The notes beneath the pieces were generated by a model. It saw nothing but the letters and a program-made list of their open reading frames with translations. It was not told the origin of the DNA and did no database searches. Positions 1 to 11,632 of a stretch of 64,000 nt of DNA are shown piece after piece. Each line of letters opens with the position of its first letter. Position 1 is the first letter of the stretch. The DNA comes from Bos javanicus. Lineage: Eukaryota > Chordata > Mammalia > Artiodactyla > Bovidae. Location: contig NC_083885.1 in NCBI RefSeq assembly GCF_032452875.1, forward strand, positions 65,455,625 to 65,519,624, in the 5' to 3' direction. A program made the translations under genes and the position numbers.

Positions 1-262
1 AGGAAAACCACTGAGGTAGGAGAGCTGAAAAACTACCTGTTGTGACAGAGGTGCTCAATCCTTAGGCAGGCAGAGGATCCAGGGCAGGAGGAAGGGCTTA
101 AGAACATTGGTCTTTAATGATACCGATCACTGAAGTGTTTGCAAATGGTCTCAGACACCTAAAAGTCAACCCAAGTTGACATCCAGTGGAAACTGGAAGC
201 AAATGAATATTATCCTAATGCTTCTGAAAGGCATGCAGCCTGAAGTGTTAAAGCCATTTTGG
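1..262. other. Upstream flank of a unit to the left
   Basis: Aligns by eye with 10804-11050, the sequence just upstream of the unit 1 promoter remnant (shared words such as gaagggcttaaga and aagccaaccc-like stretches). No open reading frame of note. It implies another promoter just outside the left edge. Confidence 0.5.
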
Positions 263-335
263 GGAATTCCTTGGTGGTTCAGTAATTAGGACTTGGTGTT
301 TCCCACCATGTGTCTGGGTTAAAGAGCTGGTCCAA
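263..335 (+). mobile_element. CHR-type SINE, truncated
   Basis: The start matches the tRNA-derived head (gaattccttggtggttcagt). The unit 2 copy at 11358-11490 sits at the equivalent place, so the insertion predates the unit 1/2 split. Confidence 0.6.
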
Positions 336-1199
336 AAAAATAACATCTAGTAAATGCCTTTGTGCAGCCAGGGGAAAAAGTCATTTTGTAACCTTTGGCC
401 AGGGACACTAAAAACGTCAGACAGGGCCCCTCAAAGAGCCAGCACGGGAACCTGTTATTCGTTTTCTTCCTAGTCTGAGGGCGGGGTGGGGGGAAGCCAG
501 GACCCTGAATACAGAAGAGATACTGAGCAGGCCTGAGCGGGTAGACAAGGGGCAGAGCACTACTTGTGGTCCCCCCAGAAAAGGCTTTCTTGCCTGTGGT
601 TTGTGACTGTGCCCAACTTGGTGAAAAATACCGATGTATAATCAGGCCATCCAAATAAGCTGTTCTTTAGCTCTCTGAACATCCCCTGGCCCAAGTCTTA
701 ATCAACTATATCCTACACACAGGACTGGCCTTCCCTCTTAATCCTAAGGTCTTCTTGTTCTGCACCAGCTGTTCTTCCTAACCACTTCACTCATCACCCC
801 ACTGCTCCTCCTACCCAGCAGAAAAATGTAAATCACCAAATGATTATTAGTTATCAAGATAACCAAAAGCAAAGTGCCAACATCTTCTGGGGACCCATCC
901 TTGACAAACTTTAGTCCAAATGCTAAGGGCTGAAGAATGACACCTCCCATAATGCCTGTAAAACCCAACGCCAAGTTCTCGTGAAACAAAGCTGTTCACA
1001 GGTGTGAATCTTCACCTGTATAACACTTGTGACCCAGTCCCTCAACTGAACACGATCAGTGCACCATCAAACTTGTGGTGACGTCAGAACTTGTTCTTTG
1101 CAAGCCTGTCTGCACTCACCTTATTACACGGGATCCACAAGAACTGTGAGAGTGGGTGAGGCCCACACACCACAACGTGGGCCATCTGTATCACATGCC

Positions 1200-1425
1200 C
1201 GGCCCCAAATCTCCCTGGAGTGTTTGTGAATTCTGTACCCACATCTGCTGTGCAGGGTCAGCATGTCCCACTGTATTTCTCCAACAAGGTCTCACTTCTG
1301 TCATATGTCCTTCGTTCTATGCTACATGAGTTTGTAGATCAAGGCTGCGTCAAAGGGTGTGAGCATTCAAACTCTGTCACACTGTGTCCCAGGCTGTGCT
1401 GATATACACTGATATTTAGAATCCT
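1200..1425. repeat. Conserved 3' flank block, unit 1
   Basis: This block recurs at 13440-13660 and 30570-30770 (shared words: tgtgctatg/ctacatgagtt, gagcattc, cacactgtg). It lies 2-4 kb beyond the finger exons. It may be an old LTR or part of the ancestral 3' flank; I cannot tell which. Confidence 0.5.
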
Positions 1426-1630
1426 TTCTTGTGTTAGTTACTGGAGTTATGAAAAAGCTTCATTTTAGAAATGCACTCCAAGAAGTTACGTATTGAAAAA
1501 CATGATACCTGAGATTATAAAACTTAAGAACGACTAGGTAAATCCTGATACACAAACACAAAAAGTGATCATGTGTATAAATATGATAAATGGTATAAGA
1601 TACAGGAAGAGTCCATCAGTCATTCCATTT

Positions 1631-1651
1631 ATATATATATATATATATTTG
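1631..1651. repeat. (TA)n simple repeat
   Basis: About ten AT dinucleotides in a row within AT-rich 3' flank. Confidence 0.9.
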
Positions 1652-2422
1652 AAAATAGTCATTACTAAAGTAGACTATACTCTTGCATCAGTAATGATAA
1701 TGTTGAAGGTAAATTTAAAATCCAAGAGGAAACTGGTTTGAAGGATGTACACAAGTATGTCCAATGTACATCTTAAATACATAAAATTTAAATGAACTCG
1801 ATTTAAATGAAATGATTTTTAAAACAATTCAGCAAAATCTATCAATAATCATTCTAGTATGATTTATTAGCTACATTCCTACAATATTTTCCAGATACTG
1901 GACCTTTAAGGGGGAAAAAGAATACATGGTGGGCGACTGGCAATTCTTTTCAACTCCATTTCAGTGACATTATGTTCACGATTTGACACTGGCAAGGATG
2001 GGAATATTAACACCAAAGAAACTGGCAAACACTACAAAACAGGGCTTGATTTACTGTGCAATTAAATGTCTGGCCTTAAGACTAAGGTAACAAATGTGAA
2101 TAAAACAGATTTATTGAAAACATGTATAATGCATGTGGCCATTATATTACCCACAGTATAAACTTTTAGAACATATACTTTCAGTACTATGAATTACGAT
2201 TCCATGCAGAAAAAAAGTCACACACATTATTGCTGAATGAGTGAAATCTAACAGATGTCTTTGATGTTTCTTTGCTTTCCTTCTTGTCAAAAAAAGAGAA
2301 CACACAAATCTCAGAAAACAAAAGTAGGCCAAAATATGAATAGAAAATTTCCCAAATAGAACACACAGGCGAAAAACAGACACATGAAAAACAAAAATTA
2401 ACATTAAGAATCCAGTGAAAGG

Positions 2423-2537
2423 GAATTCCCCAGCAGTCTAGTGGCTAAGATTCCATATGTCCATATCATAGGGCACATTTTAGATTCCTGGACAGGGAAA
2501 CTAAGATCCCACAGCCACATGGCACAGTGAAGGGGAA
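2423..2537 (+). mobile_element. CHR-type SINE shared by units 1 and 2
   Basis: tRNA-derived head (gggaattccccagcagtcta) and a body with aactaagatcccacagccacatggcac. The unit 2 counterpart is at 14613-14735. Units 3 and 4 read straight through this site (near 32035 and 44010). Confidence 0.75.
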
Positions 2538-2539
2538 GA

Positions 2540-3730
2540 AAAGTCCTGAGAAAAAAAGGCAACTAAAATCATAATGATTTTTTTACACAGAGGTTTTAGT
2601 CTTCATGGAAGAGGTCAGTCTGCATTCAGGGCTAGTTTTTAAGTTAGGCTATCAGGGAGGGAGGGCAAGTTCATACTAATAAACAACCATTATTCTTCTG
2701 AGCTACATTTTTCTGGAGGGGTGGGAGGAAAAGTGAGAATATGGGTAAAGGGGTAAAGGAAGAAGAATCTTGGAGACCACGCCATGTGAGGAACACACTG
2801 GACATTCTCAGGCCTTCAGTGTCTTTCCCACTGCCCAGAACAACGAGTGGTCAATCATATAACAGGGCAACAAGGACATCTTGAGGTGGCTACATAAAGG
2901 TAGACAGAACCTTGGAAACCAATCACTGCTTATGGTGGTAGAGCCAGTTCCAAACCTAGGGCAATACCAATCAGCCAGTCCAGAGTCCCTGGCTTAATGC
3001 CGCTGTCCCTGAGAAACTTCCAAGTGGGAGGTTGTTAGTGAAAGATGTGCATGGGTGGAAATGAAGCTGGAGTCCCTGGGGTTAATCCAGGCTTCAGGTC
3101 TGTGTAGCTCATGGTCAGGACACAGGAAATGGAGTCCCTGCTCTAAGGGGCAGAAGAGAAGCATTTGCAGCGTAGAGCAACTACTCTCATGAAAGGTGTG
3201 GCAGTAGTGAGCTCCTGTGTAAGTCCCTCTAAATCTCTGAACTAGACACCCCTTCTTTCACAAATGGAAATAATAATTATTGAACCAAAGCATTGGTTTA
3301 GTTGGGTAGATAATGTGGTCATTCACATGTAAGGCATCAATGCTGGATGGCAGAGAAGACAATCCTGTCCAATCAGCATGAGGCTGGGGTATAAGCTGGG
3401 CTCCTAGGGTGGGGGGTCACAATGGACAAAGTGTTCTTTCAGTCTTCAAACCTGGTGTGTTGGGGGGCAGAAGAGGGTGGGGAGCAGGAGAGAAGTGATC
3501 AGATTCCCTAAATCCTAAACCTGGCAACCTGGCATTGAATCCCAGATGCCTATCCATTCCAAGGAGATCACAAACAGATGATACAGTCTCTGTGCCTCAG
3601 TTTACTCTTCAGAAAGAGTCCATTTGCTGCACAGGTTCTTCATGCTCTGTTACCACCTCAAACTTCTTCAACATCACTGTCAGCAATATTTGCAATATTC
3701 ACAAAGCCCTTTCTCTAGTGTGAATTCTGT
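2540..3730. other. Ancestral 3' flank of the finger exon, unit 1
   Basis: No gene seen. The block is conserved in the other units (14740-15900, 32830-33790, 44890-46085), with shared segments such as ctgctgtccctgtgagaaacttcc and caacctggcat. It probably includes 3' UTR of the minus-strand finger gene. No convincing minus-strand polyadenylation signal stands out next to the stop codon. Confidence 0.5.
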
Positions 3731-3734
3731 TGTT

Positions 3735-3866
3735 TAATCAACTGGCACCAACAGATGAAAGATTTAACACATTCCTTGCACTCAAAAGGCTTTTATCCAA
3801 TGTGGATTTTCCAATGGATGAGGAGGAACTGTCTTTTCTTAAAGGTTTTCCCAACATTCATTGCAC
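3735..3866 (-). pseudogene. Frame-shifted terminal finger remnants beyond gene A stop
   Basis: Minus-strand sequence still resembling about two C2H2 fingers (TGEKP-like linker, ECKEC followed by a degraded helix). Unit 2 keeps the same two fingers at 15917-16080. A 1-base loss in the preceding linker (GGAGAAAGG shortened to GGAAAAGG, near 3866-3870) puts them out of frame, so gene A ends HIGKGL-stop. Confidence 0.75.
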
Positions 3867-5599
3867 TCATAGGCCTTTTCCAATGTGAACTCTGTGATGA
3901 TCATAGAGGTATGTCTGAGTAGTAAAAGATCGCCCACATTGACTGCACTCATAAGGCCTTTCTTCTGTGTGAACTCTCTGATGACGTAGAAGGCTCGACC
4001 TACTAGTAAAATACTTACCACATTCACTGCACTTATAAGGCTTTTCTCCAGTGTGAACTCTTTGATGATCACGAAGGGTCGACCTAGCAGTAAAATTTTT
4101 CCCACATTCACTGCACTCATAAGGTCTTTCTCCATTGTGAACTCTCTGATGATACCGGAGGCCACTCGAAGCAACAAAAGATTTTCCACATTCACTGCAT
4201 TCGTAAGGCCTTTCTCCAGTGTGAACTCGCTGATGACGAAGAAAGCTTGAGCTACTAGTAAAACATTTCCCACATTCACTGCACTTAAAAGGCCTTTCTC
4301 CAATGTGAACTCTCCAATGATTACAAAGGTTTGACCTACTCGTAAAAGATTTCCCACATTTATTGCACTCATAAGGCTTTTCTCCAGTGTGAACATTCAT
4401 ATGGGCACTGAGATGTTCCTTTCGGCTAAAGAATTTTTCACATTCACTACACTTAAAAGGTCTTTCTCCACTGTGAACTCTCTGATGATTAGAAAGAGTT
4501 GACAAAGTAGTGAAAGATTTCCCACATTCATTGCACTCATAAGGCCGTTCTCCCGTGTGAACTCTCAGATGATAATAGAAACTAGAGATAGTAGTAAGAG
4601 CTTTCCCACATTTGTTGCACTCATAAGGGTTTTCTCCAGTGTGAATTCTTTCATGTGCAAGGAAAATGGATTTGCGGGCAAAAAATTTTCCACACTGTTT
4701 GCACTGATAAGGTTTTTCTCTAGTGTGAACTCTCTGATGTTCAATTAAGTTCCCCTTTCGTCTGAAGGATTTATTACATTCCTTGCACTCATAAGGTTTT
4801 TCTCCAGTGTGGATTCTCCTATGGGAAATGAGGTATTTCCTTCGGCTAAAGGATTTCCCACATTCACTGCAGTCATAAAGCATTCCTCCACAATTAAAGC
4901 TCTGATGTGAAAGGATTTGGGATTTGTGGCTAAAAAATTCTTCACATCGGCTGCATTGGTAAGACTTTTCTCCAGTGTGAACTTGCACATGCTGAATGAG
5001 GTTACTTCTTTGGGTGCCAGCTTTCTCACATTTGTTTACCTCACAAACTGCCTCACTAATGAGGACTCTCTCATGCTCTACAAGAATGTCTGTGTGGCTG
5101 GAAACTATCTGACCTTCTCCCAAACTGTGATGACTTTCTCCACTGTGAAAAACAACCTCACACTCGGTACTGTTGTTCAGTTTCTTCCCAGTATTAGTGG
5201 CCTGTGGCTGAACTCCCATGCTGGCCATGAAGTCATTCCCAATCTCCATGTAGGTAGAGAAATTCCCTGCTGAGTGAACTGTGCAGGTCTTTAAAAATGA
5301 GGGTCGCTCAGTATTACATAGGAAAGGATTCTCTCTAACGTGCTGCTTCTGGTGCTGCTGAATGTTAGCAGTGAAATAGAACTCCTTCCCACAGGCCGCA
5401 CATGTGTATGCTTTCTGCTCCCCATTTGTTCCTTGCTCTTCAGCCAAGTGCAAAATGTCTCTCAAGACTGGGATGCACATCGCACAGGGTTGGGTCTTCT
5501 CAGGAGACAAACCTGCCCTGGGAGTGCAAAACTGTAACACCCCTGCAGGTTTGATTTCTTCAGATGGTGTCTCTTTATCCTGGACTCCACGCCAAGAAC
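3867..5599 (-). CDS. C2H2 zinc-finger exon, gene A (12 fingers, intact)
   Basis: Terminal exon of a KRAB-ZNF gene, encoding the DNA-binding part of a probable nuclear transcriptional repressor. The acceptor is tttgttttcag, with the exon starting at 5599 in phase 1, the phase a 127-base KRAB-A exon delivers. It encodes 576 aa plus a split Gly: a GSWRGVQDKETPSEE leader, the CAMC...ILHLAEEQGT spacer, one isolated finger (YTCAACGKEF...), two degenerate fingers, then 12 tandem 28-residue fingers (about 3870-4877) with TGE[KR]P linkers. Contact residues (-1,2,3,6) by finger: RKYS, RGNE, RSIA, TSSY, TSTN, REHA, SSNN, SSSR, ASGY, ASTD, SSSR, TTYD. No internal stop. No exon 1 or KRAB exon exists in its own unit (5600-10600), so it is either orphaned or spliced from unit 2 exons. 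The ORF can be extended upstream to 5723, but that part is intron. Confidence 0.88.
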
Positions 5600-6470
5600 C
5601 TGAAAACAAACAAGTGATGGTGAAGTTCTGGTTGACTTTATTGGAGGGAATGATATCACGACAACTGTATATTTGCCACATGAAAGAAGCAGTGGGGACA
5701 AGCTGGGAGCAGAAAGCGTACACAGGTCCATGGAATCACGTCCAGCATATGAAGCCGGGGTCAAACTGAGGAAGCAGGTGCTCACTCCATGTCCAGGACA
5801 CAAGGATTGGATGTGACCCAAGGTGAAAGGCACTCCTCTCTCAATGGGTTTACCAGGACTACATCCTCTGGTGACCTGTGACACTGTGGAGAAGTATACT
5901 GTTCATCCATGCCACTGAAAATCTGGCTGCAACATGCAGCTGGAGTTCAACAAACAGTAAAGCATACATGCATGTTTGAGGACATAAACAATTTTGCCAC
6001 CAAGTAACAGAGGGAAAACAATGTGAAGACCACATGAGGTTTACACAGGTGGTAGGAGATGAATCCTAGGCTGGAGTCAGACTAAGAATGTAAAGTAGTA
6101 GAAATGACAAGTTGGCAGAATGTCAAGAATAGAGAAAGACAAGAGAAGTCATTTGTAGCCACTGGCAATAGCACCACAACACTAGTCAAATGATGGAAGT
6201 CATATGTTCCTGGTATGACGAACAAAGACCTATAACAAGTCCCTCCCCACCTGACATTCATCTGGGCCCAGAGAATCTCCAAGCTCTTTTGCAGAGACCA
6301 GAGTCATGTCCATTCCATAAGGCCCAAGGACTCTCCATTCCCAGTTACAAGAGTCAAAATGATGCAAGTCCTAACAGAGTTAGGACAAAAGAACAGTAAA
6401 AGTGGCTCAGAGGAACTCAGTACACAATACATGACATCAAATACTACAAATAAAACATTTAAATAATCTT
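5600..6470. other. Intron upstream of gene A finger exon
   Basis: The acceptor-proximal part matches the same intron in unit 2 (18072-18360), unit 3 (36136-36300) and unit 4 (47314-47760), including the ggac(a)caaggattggatgtg word. No coding signal, and no KRAB-A box in any frame. Confidence 0.6.
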
Positions 6471-6639
6471 TAAATACTAAAAAAAAAGTCCTGAAACTAA
6501 CACAACGTTATAAATCAACCAAACTATAATATAAAATAAGAAGTTAAAATGAGTAAATGAATAAATAATCTCTATTGGAACCAGAGGAAAGGATGTATGG
6601 TGGATGGAGTACAAACTTTTTAAGACTTCATCTCCCCAC

Positions 6640-6900
6640 ATAAACATAACTGCTCTGGCAGAATCTAACTGATATAACTCTTTTGCAACTATTGAGCCTA
6701 CTGAAGCTCTGCAGTGTCCCATAAAACAGAGCTTGAAGAGACAAAGCTTCAAAACTACAATCAAATACTACAGATATACTGGAATGATCATGTTGATAAT
6801 TTTAAACAATTATGATTAATAAGCTAATTAATGTCTACTAATGGATAGGGCAGACAGCATTGAAACTAGAAGGAAAATATAAGCAGAGAGATTGGAATTT
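6640..6900 (+). mobile_element. Old L1-type sequence shared with unit 4
   Basis: The segment around ttttgcaactattgagcctactgaa also occurs at 48255-48480, where it runs into recognisable L1 ORF1-like sequence. The copy is short and decayed. Confidence 0.4.
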
Positions 6901-6904
6901 TAAC

Positions 6905-7205
6905 AAAGGATCAACACGAAATGCACAAGGGGTTCCTTTTCACCACATCTTTACCAACATTATTTCTTGTGTTTTTCATAACAGACATTATAACGTATGA
7001 TGTAGTTATCTGTCATTTTGACTTGCATTTCCCCTACCATTTGTAATATTGAGCATTTTTTTATGTACAAGGTTCCCATTAGCATGTCTCCTTTCGAAAA
7101 ATATCTTTTCATATCTAACAGATAACAGCTGGGGTGAACTGGTCCACAGTAGCGAAAAAATGGAATCCTATCCAGTAGGCAACCATGGAACCTCACCTCA
7201 GGATA
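6905..7205 (-). mobile_element. L1 3' fragment (antisense), shared with unit 2
   Basis: Reads as the reverse complement of the end of L1 ORF2 (gacttgcatttcccctaccat, tattgagcattttttt). Same arrangement at 19745-19960. Confidence 0.65.
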
Positions 7206-7218
7206 TTTTTAAATTACA

Positions 7219-7322
7219 TAGGAATTCCCTGGTGGCCCAGTGGTTACAATCCCACATTTTTCACTGCCAGAAGCCCAGGTTCGATCCCTGGTAGGGGAAC
7301 TAAGATTCCACAAGACACAAAT
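7219..7322 (+). mobile_element. CHR-type SINE, short
   Basis: tRNA-derived head gaattccctggtggcccagt with a near-perfect RNA polymerase III B box (GGTTCGATCCC) at about 7278-7288. Confidence 0.8.
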
Positions 7323-7379
7323 ATATATTTATTCAAACTACCCATGAAATCATATAGGATTATATGGAAGTGATCTTAA

Positions 7380-7700
7380 ATCAGTTGTTAATACATAACA
7401 CAAATTTAGAACCACTAAATTTAAAAATGGAGGGAAGCAAATATAGCTGGTAAGCTAACAAAGGAGAGATAATAAAATCATACAAAATGCTCAATTAACA
7501 CCAAAAAAGAAGGAGTGGTAGACTAACACAGGAATGCAGAACAAGGGCAATTTTAGAAAATGGTAACAAACATGTTAAGTATTTATCAAACTATATCAAT
7601 ATACTAAATATTGATAGTCTCAGTGTACCAATTAAAGGAGAGATTATCAGGGTGGATTCAGAAACAGGACTCAACCATATGTTGTCTAAGAAACCCGCTT
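7380..7700 (+). mobile_element. Old L1-like sequence, shared with 20110-20455
   Basis: A-rich, decayed. The words aatattgatagtctcagtgtaccaatt and gattcagaaa recur in unit 2 at about 20340-20420, so it predates the unit 1/2 duplication. Confidence 0.5.
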
Positions 7701-7703
7701 TAG

Positions 7704-7905
7704 GACTCCCCTGGGGGTCCAGTGGTAAAGAATCAGCGTTGCAATTCAGGGGACACTGTTTCAATCCATGGTCAGGAACCTAAAATCCCACATGCCACGG
7801 AGCAACTAAGCCCACATTCCGCAACTACTAACTCTGCACACTCCAGAGCCTGTACACCACAAAGAAGACCAAACAGCCAAAATAAATCTTTAAGTAAATG
7901 AAATT
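7704..7905 (+). mobile_element. CHR-type SINE
   Basis: Head ggactcccctgggggtccagt and tail with gagcaactaagcccac...aaataaatcttta. Confidence 0.75.
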
Positions 7906-8021
7906 TAAAACAACAAAATGCATTTTAAATAAAACCTGATTATGCATTAAAGAAAAACGATAGAGATTAACAGAACTCAAAACAATAAAAAGTACTATTA
8001 ACTATATTAATATCTACCAGA

Positions 8022-8325
8022 GGCTTCCCTGGTGGCTCAGTGGTAAAGAATCCATCAGCCAGCTCAGGAGACACAGGTTCAATCCCTGGTGTGGGAAGAT
8101 CCCACGTGCCACAGTGCAACTAAGTCCGTGTGCCACAACTACACAGCCTGTGTTCTAGAGCCTAGGAGCCACAACTCCTGAAGCCTGAACACTTGAGAGC
8201 CTGTACTCTGAACAAGAAAAGCCACCGCAATGAGAAGGCCGTGCATCACAGCTAGAGAGTACCCCCTCCTGCTGCAACTAGAGGAAAGCCTGCACAGCAA
8301 TGAAGACCCAGCACAGCCAACTGGA
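8022..8325 (+). mobile_element. CHR-type SINE, near full length
   Basis: ggcttccctggtggctcagt head, full body of gccacaactac-type motifs, and end ...gaagacccagcacagcc. It splits the L1 that resumes at 8326. The apparent 96-aa ORF at 8230-8520 is SINE plus L1, not a gene. Confidence 0.85.
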
Positions 8326-10570
8326 TATATGGACTTCTACAGACTACTGGTCTACTCCATCCAACAGCAGAATAACCTTAAGCTGACATGGAAAATTTAC
8401 AAGACGAGCACACCATGGGCCAAAAAACCACACCTTAACAAGTCTGAAACAACAGAAATCAGAAAATGTTTGTTCTCAGAGTATGGTGGAATTACACTAG
8501 AACCAGTTACAGAAAGATAACTGGCAAATCGCACAATGAGAAGAAATTAAACAACCCAAAGAAAACATGGATCAAAGAAGAAATCTCAAGGTAAGATTTT
8601 AAGTATCTTGAAATAAACACAGCACTTCTCAAAATAATATGCATATGGTGAAAGCAGTGGTTACAGGGCAATTTATAGCACTGAATGTATATGTTAGAAA
8701 GAATTAAGATCTAAAAGCAATCACTTTAGGAAACTAGAAAAAGAGAAAATAAAATCCAAAGGAAGAAATAATTTTTAAAAATCAAGATAAAAATCAACAA
8801 AGCCAAAGTTGGTTCCTTAAAATGACCAATAAAATAAAAAAGATTCTAGTCAGGTTAATCACAAAAACAAGACAGGGCATAAATTATTAGTATCAAAAAT
8901 AAAAGAGGACTTCCTCAGTGTTCCAGTGGTAAAGCCTCTGTACTTCCACTCCAGGGGACAGTTTGATCCCTGCTTTGGAAATGAAGATTTCACATGCCTC
9001 GAAGCACAGCCAAAAAAAGAAGAAGAAAGAATGAAAAAAACAAAGAGGAAAACCACTACAGAGACAATGCACATTAAACGCATAATGAAATATATGGGCA
9101 TTTCCAAGACCATAAATGTGATAATATAAATGAAATAGATTAATTTTTTGAAATATACAGTCTATCACAACCCACACAACAATTCACAATCTAAATATGT
9201 ATACACCTGTTAATGTAACTGAATCAATAAGGAATAACCTTCCAAAACAGAATGTAATTGGCCCAGATTGGTTAACTGGTGAAATATGACAAACATTTCA
9301 GGAAGATACAATTCTCTACAACTCCTTTCAGAAGACAGCAGCAGAGAGACTGCTTCCTATCTAATTCTGTGAGGCCAACATTACTCTAATACCAAACCAA
9401 AAACGTAAAGAAAAAGTATACGCTAGTATCTCTGATGAACATAAATGCAAACCACAAAGCGTCAGTAAATTGATTTGAAAACTATATAAACATGATTATA
9501 CATCATGACCAAGTGGGATTCATGAAAGGCACCTAAGGCTTATTTCACACCATATTACAAAGTTATAGTAACCAAAACAGCATGCTAATAGCATAAAGAC
9601 ATATATCCACTCCAATGAAATAGAATGGAGACTTCAGATTGTAAATATCAACCCTCATATATATGATCCAATAATTACTGACAGTAAGACCATTACCATT
9701 CAATAAAGAGAGGCTTTTTACCAAATAATGTTGGAAAAACCGGATAGCCACATATACAAGAATGAAGTTAAGAGTCTTATACCATATACAAAAAGGCATT
9801 CTAAATATATCAAAGACTAAAATGTAAGAGCTAAAATTACAAAATTCTTATGGGAAAAAAAAGGGAAAACTTTCAAAATGTTGGATTCAGCCATAAATTC
9901 TTGCCTATGACAATAAAGGCAAAATCGACAAAATAAAAAATAGACAAACTGGACTTGAAAAAAAAAAGAACAATTACCACTTTATACCTTAAATTACATC
10001 ATATAATGTGTCAACTGAACCTCAAGAAAGTTGGAGGAAAAAAAGAAAAAACTAAAAAACTTTTGTACATCAACAGACATTATAAAACTGCAGAAAAAAC
10101 AGGAAGAAAAAATTTCAAAGCCAAAACATGGAAATAACCTAAATATCCATTAACAGATGAAGGCATAAAGACAATAGGGTACATGTATGCGATAGAACAT
10201 TATTGAGTTCATAAAAAACAATTACATAATGCCGTTTGCTGCAACATGCATGGACTTAAGACATCATCATCCTAAGTAAAGCAAGTCAGAAATAGAAAGA
10301 AAAATACCATGTTTCATTTATATATGGAATCTAAAATATCACATAAATGAATACATCTAAGAAACAGACTCACAGACACAGAGAATAGACTTAGATTTCC
10401 AAGTGGGAGACAGCTGAGCAAGGGAAAGATTGGGAGTGCAAACTAGTATATATGGGATGAATAAAGCACAAGGTCCTACTCTATAGCACAGAGAACTATA
10501 TTGTGTATCTTCTGACGCACCATAAGGGAAAAGAAAAGAAAAAGAATATATATACATGTAACCGAGTCAC
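8326..10570 (+). mobile_element. L1 LINE remnant with 3' end (ORF2 decayed)
   Basis: Begins with L1 ORF2 sequence (aactggatatatggacttct ... ctgaaacaacagaaatcag), passes recognisable ORF2 C-terminal and 3' UTR motifs (gaacattattgag, aagcaagtcagaaatagaaag, cagactcacagacacagaga) and ends near 10560. Many stops. A CHR SINE sits at 8903-9030. Its 3' end lies directly against the unit 1 promoter remnant, where exon 1 should be. Confidence 0.8.
8903..9030 (+). mobile_element. CHR-type SINE inside L1
   Basis: aggacttcctcagtgttccagt head, B-box-like gtttgatccctg, tail cacagccaaaaaaagaag. Confidence 0.75.
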
Positions 10571-10609
10571 TTTACTCTACAGCAGACATGCACGAACATG
10601 AGACACAAA

Positions 10610-10800
10610 GACTTCCAACCAGTTCCACAATCTCTACAGCAATCAAAACGCCTGCCAAGAAGAGACCAGACGTCTACTGCGGATACTTGGCCTCCAAGGA
10701 ATGTCCAGACTCTGCATTTTCATTGGTTGAACGCCGTCATAACACATGGTCTTCTGGAAAATGTAGTGTCATGGTCTCAAGAAATGGCACCCCACACTAG
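10610..10800 (-). promoter_or_regulatory. Orphan promoter remnant of unit 1
   Basis: Aligns with unit 2 promoter sequence 29735-29915: CCAAT box on the minus strand (ATTGG within tttcattggttgaa, about 10718-10731), a decayed ZNF143-like site at 10752-10767, and caagaaatggcaccccacac. The ETS-like CCGGAAGT of units 2 and 3 is lost. Exon 1 should follow at lower coordinates but L1 sequence is there instead. Confidence 0.7.
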
Positions 10801-11049
10801 AAGACCAACAAGAAAAGCTAAACTGCTGAGGGGAGGAGCACTGAGAAACTGCCTGTGTGGGGGAAGGGCTTCATCCTTCTTAGGCGGGTAGAAGATTCTG
10901 GACCAGAGGAAGGGCTTAAGACCATTTGTCTCTAATGCTATTGACCACTGAAGTGTCTGCACATGGCCTCATTCCTTAAAGCCAACCCAAGCTGACATCC
11001 GCCGCTGGTAATTGGAAGCAAACAAACATTATCCTATTGATCTTGAAAT

Positions 11050-11319
11050 CAACCCTGAGTATTCACTGGAAGGACTGATACTGAAGCTGAAGCTCCAATA
11101 CTTTGGCCACCTTATGCGAAAAGTCAACTCACTGGAAAAGATTCCTGATGCTGAGAAAGACTGAAAGCAGGAGATGACAGAGGATGAGATGGTTGGATAG
11201 CATCACCGACTTGATGGACATGAGTTTGAGCAAGCTCCAGGAGATGGTGAAGGACAGGAAAGCCTGGCATGCCGCAGTCCATGGGGTCAAAAACTTTGAC
11301 ACCACTTAGAGACTGAACA
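11050..11319 (+). mobile_element. BovB LINE, 5'-truncated 3' end
   Basis: BovB ORF2 C-terminus and tail (ctgaagctccaatactttggccacc ... gacaccact). Flanked by a degenerate TSD, ATTGATCTTGAAAT (11036-11049) and ATTGCTCTTGAAAT (11320-11333). Confidence 0.9.
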
Positions 11320-11357
11320 ATTGCTCTTGAAATGCATACAGCCTGAAGTGGTAGCTA

Positions 11358-11500
11358 TTTGGGGGAACTCCCTGGTGGTTCAGTGACTAGGATTTACTAT
11401 GTTTGCGGCTGCCATGCGGCTGGGTTCAATGGGTATTCCAGGAAATACGATGCAGCAAGCCCCTTCTCCCAGTCAAAAAAAAGAAGGAAAAAAAAAGTTT
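11358..11500 (+). mobile_element. CHR-type SINE, counterpart of 263-335
   Basis: ggaactccctggtggttcagt head, gctgggttcaatgggtattcc middle, and A-rich tail. Confidence 0.65.
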
Positions 11501-11632
11501 GAATTCATTTTGCAAGCTTTGCTCAAGGACAATAAAAATGTCAGAAAGGGCCCCTCTGAGACCAAGCAAAGGAACCTGTTACATGTTTTTATTCTCTGGT
11601 GCTGCAGCTTAAGTCCCAACAAAGCCTTGCCT

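Larger units (their letters stand above)
1..10797 (-). repeat. Tandem duplication unit 1 (KRAB-ZNF unit, left copy)
   Basis: Copy of a duplicated gene block. Its left flank (1-262 and 1200-1420) matches 10800-11050 and 13440-13660 of unit 2, and its finger exon, 3' flank and promoter upstream region have counterparts in units 2-4. It lacks exon 1 and the KRAB exon present in units 2 and 3. The left edge is cut by the window, so a further copy to the left is likely, because bases 1-260 correspond to sequence just upstream of a promoter in the other units. Boundaries of tandem copies are approximate. Confidence 0.8.

Noticed and set aside
3839..4396. 185-aa minus ORF with a 28-residue repeat (SAVNVGNLLLVG...)
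   Set aside because: Second frame of the finger array; only its last few residues reflect the true post-frameshift text.
4053..5273. Series of 60-120 aa plus-strand ORFs opposite the gene A fingers (also opposite B and C)
   Set aside because: They repeat the same 28-residue period (NSLMITKA...FPTFTALIR) because they are the antisense of finger repeats. They are shadows, not genes.
7276..7290. tRNA-like B boxes (GGTTCGATCCC) here and in other SINEs
   Set aside because: They belong to tRNA-derived SINEs; no cloverleaf or acceptor stem of a real tRNA gene.
8230..8520. 96-aa plus ORF
   Set aside because: First part is the end of a CHR SINE and the rest L1 ORF2; no start context or domain.
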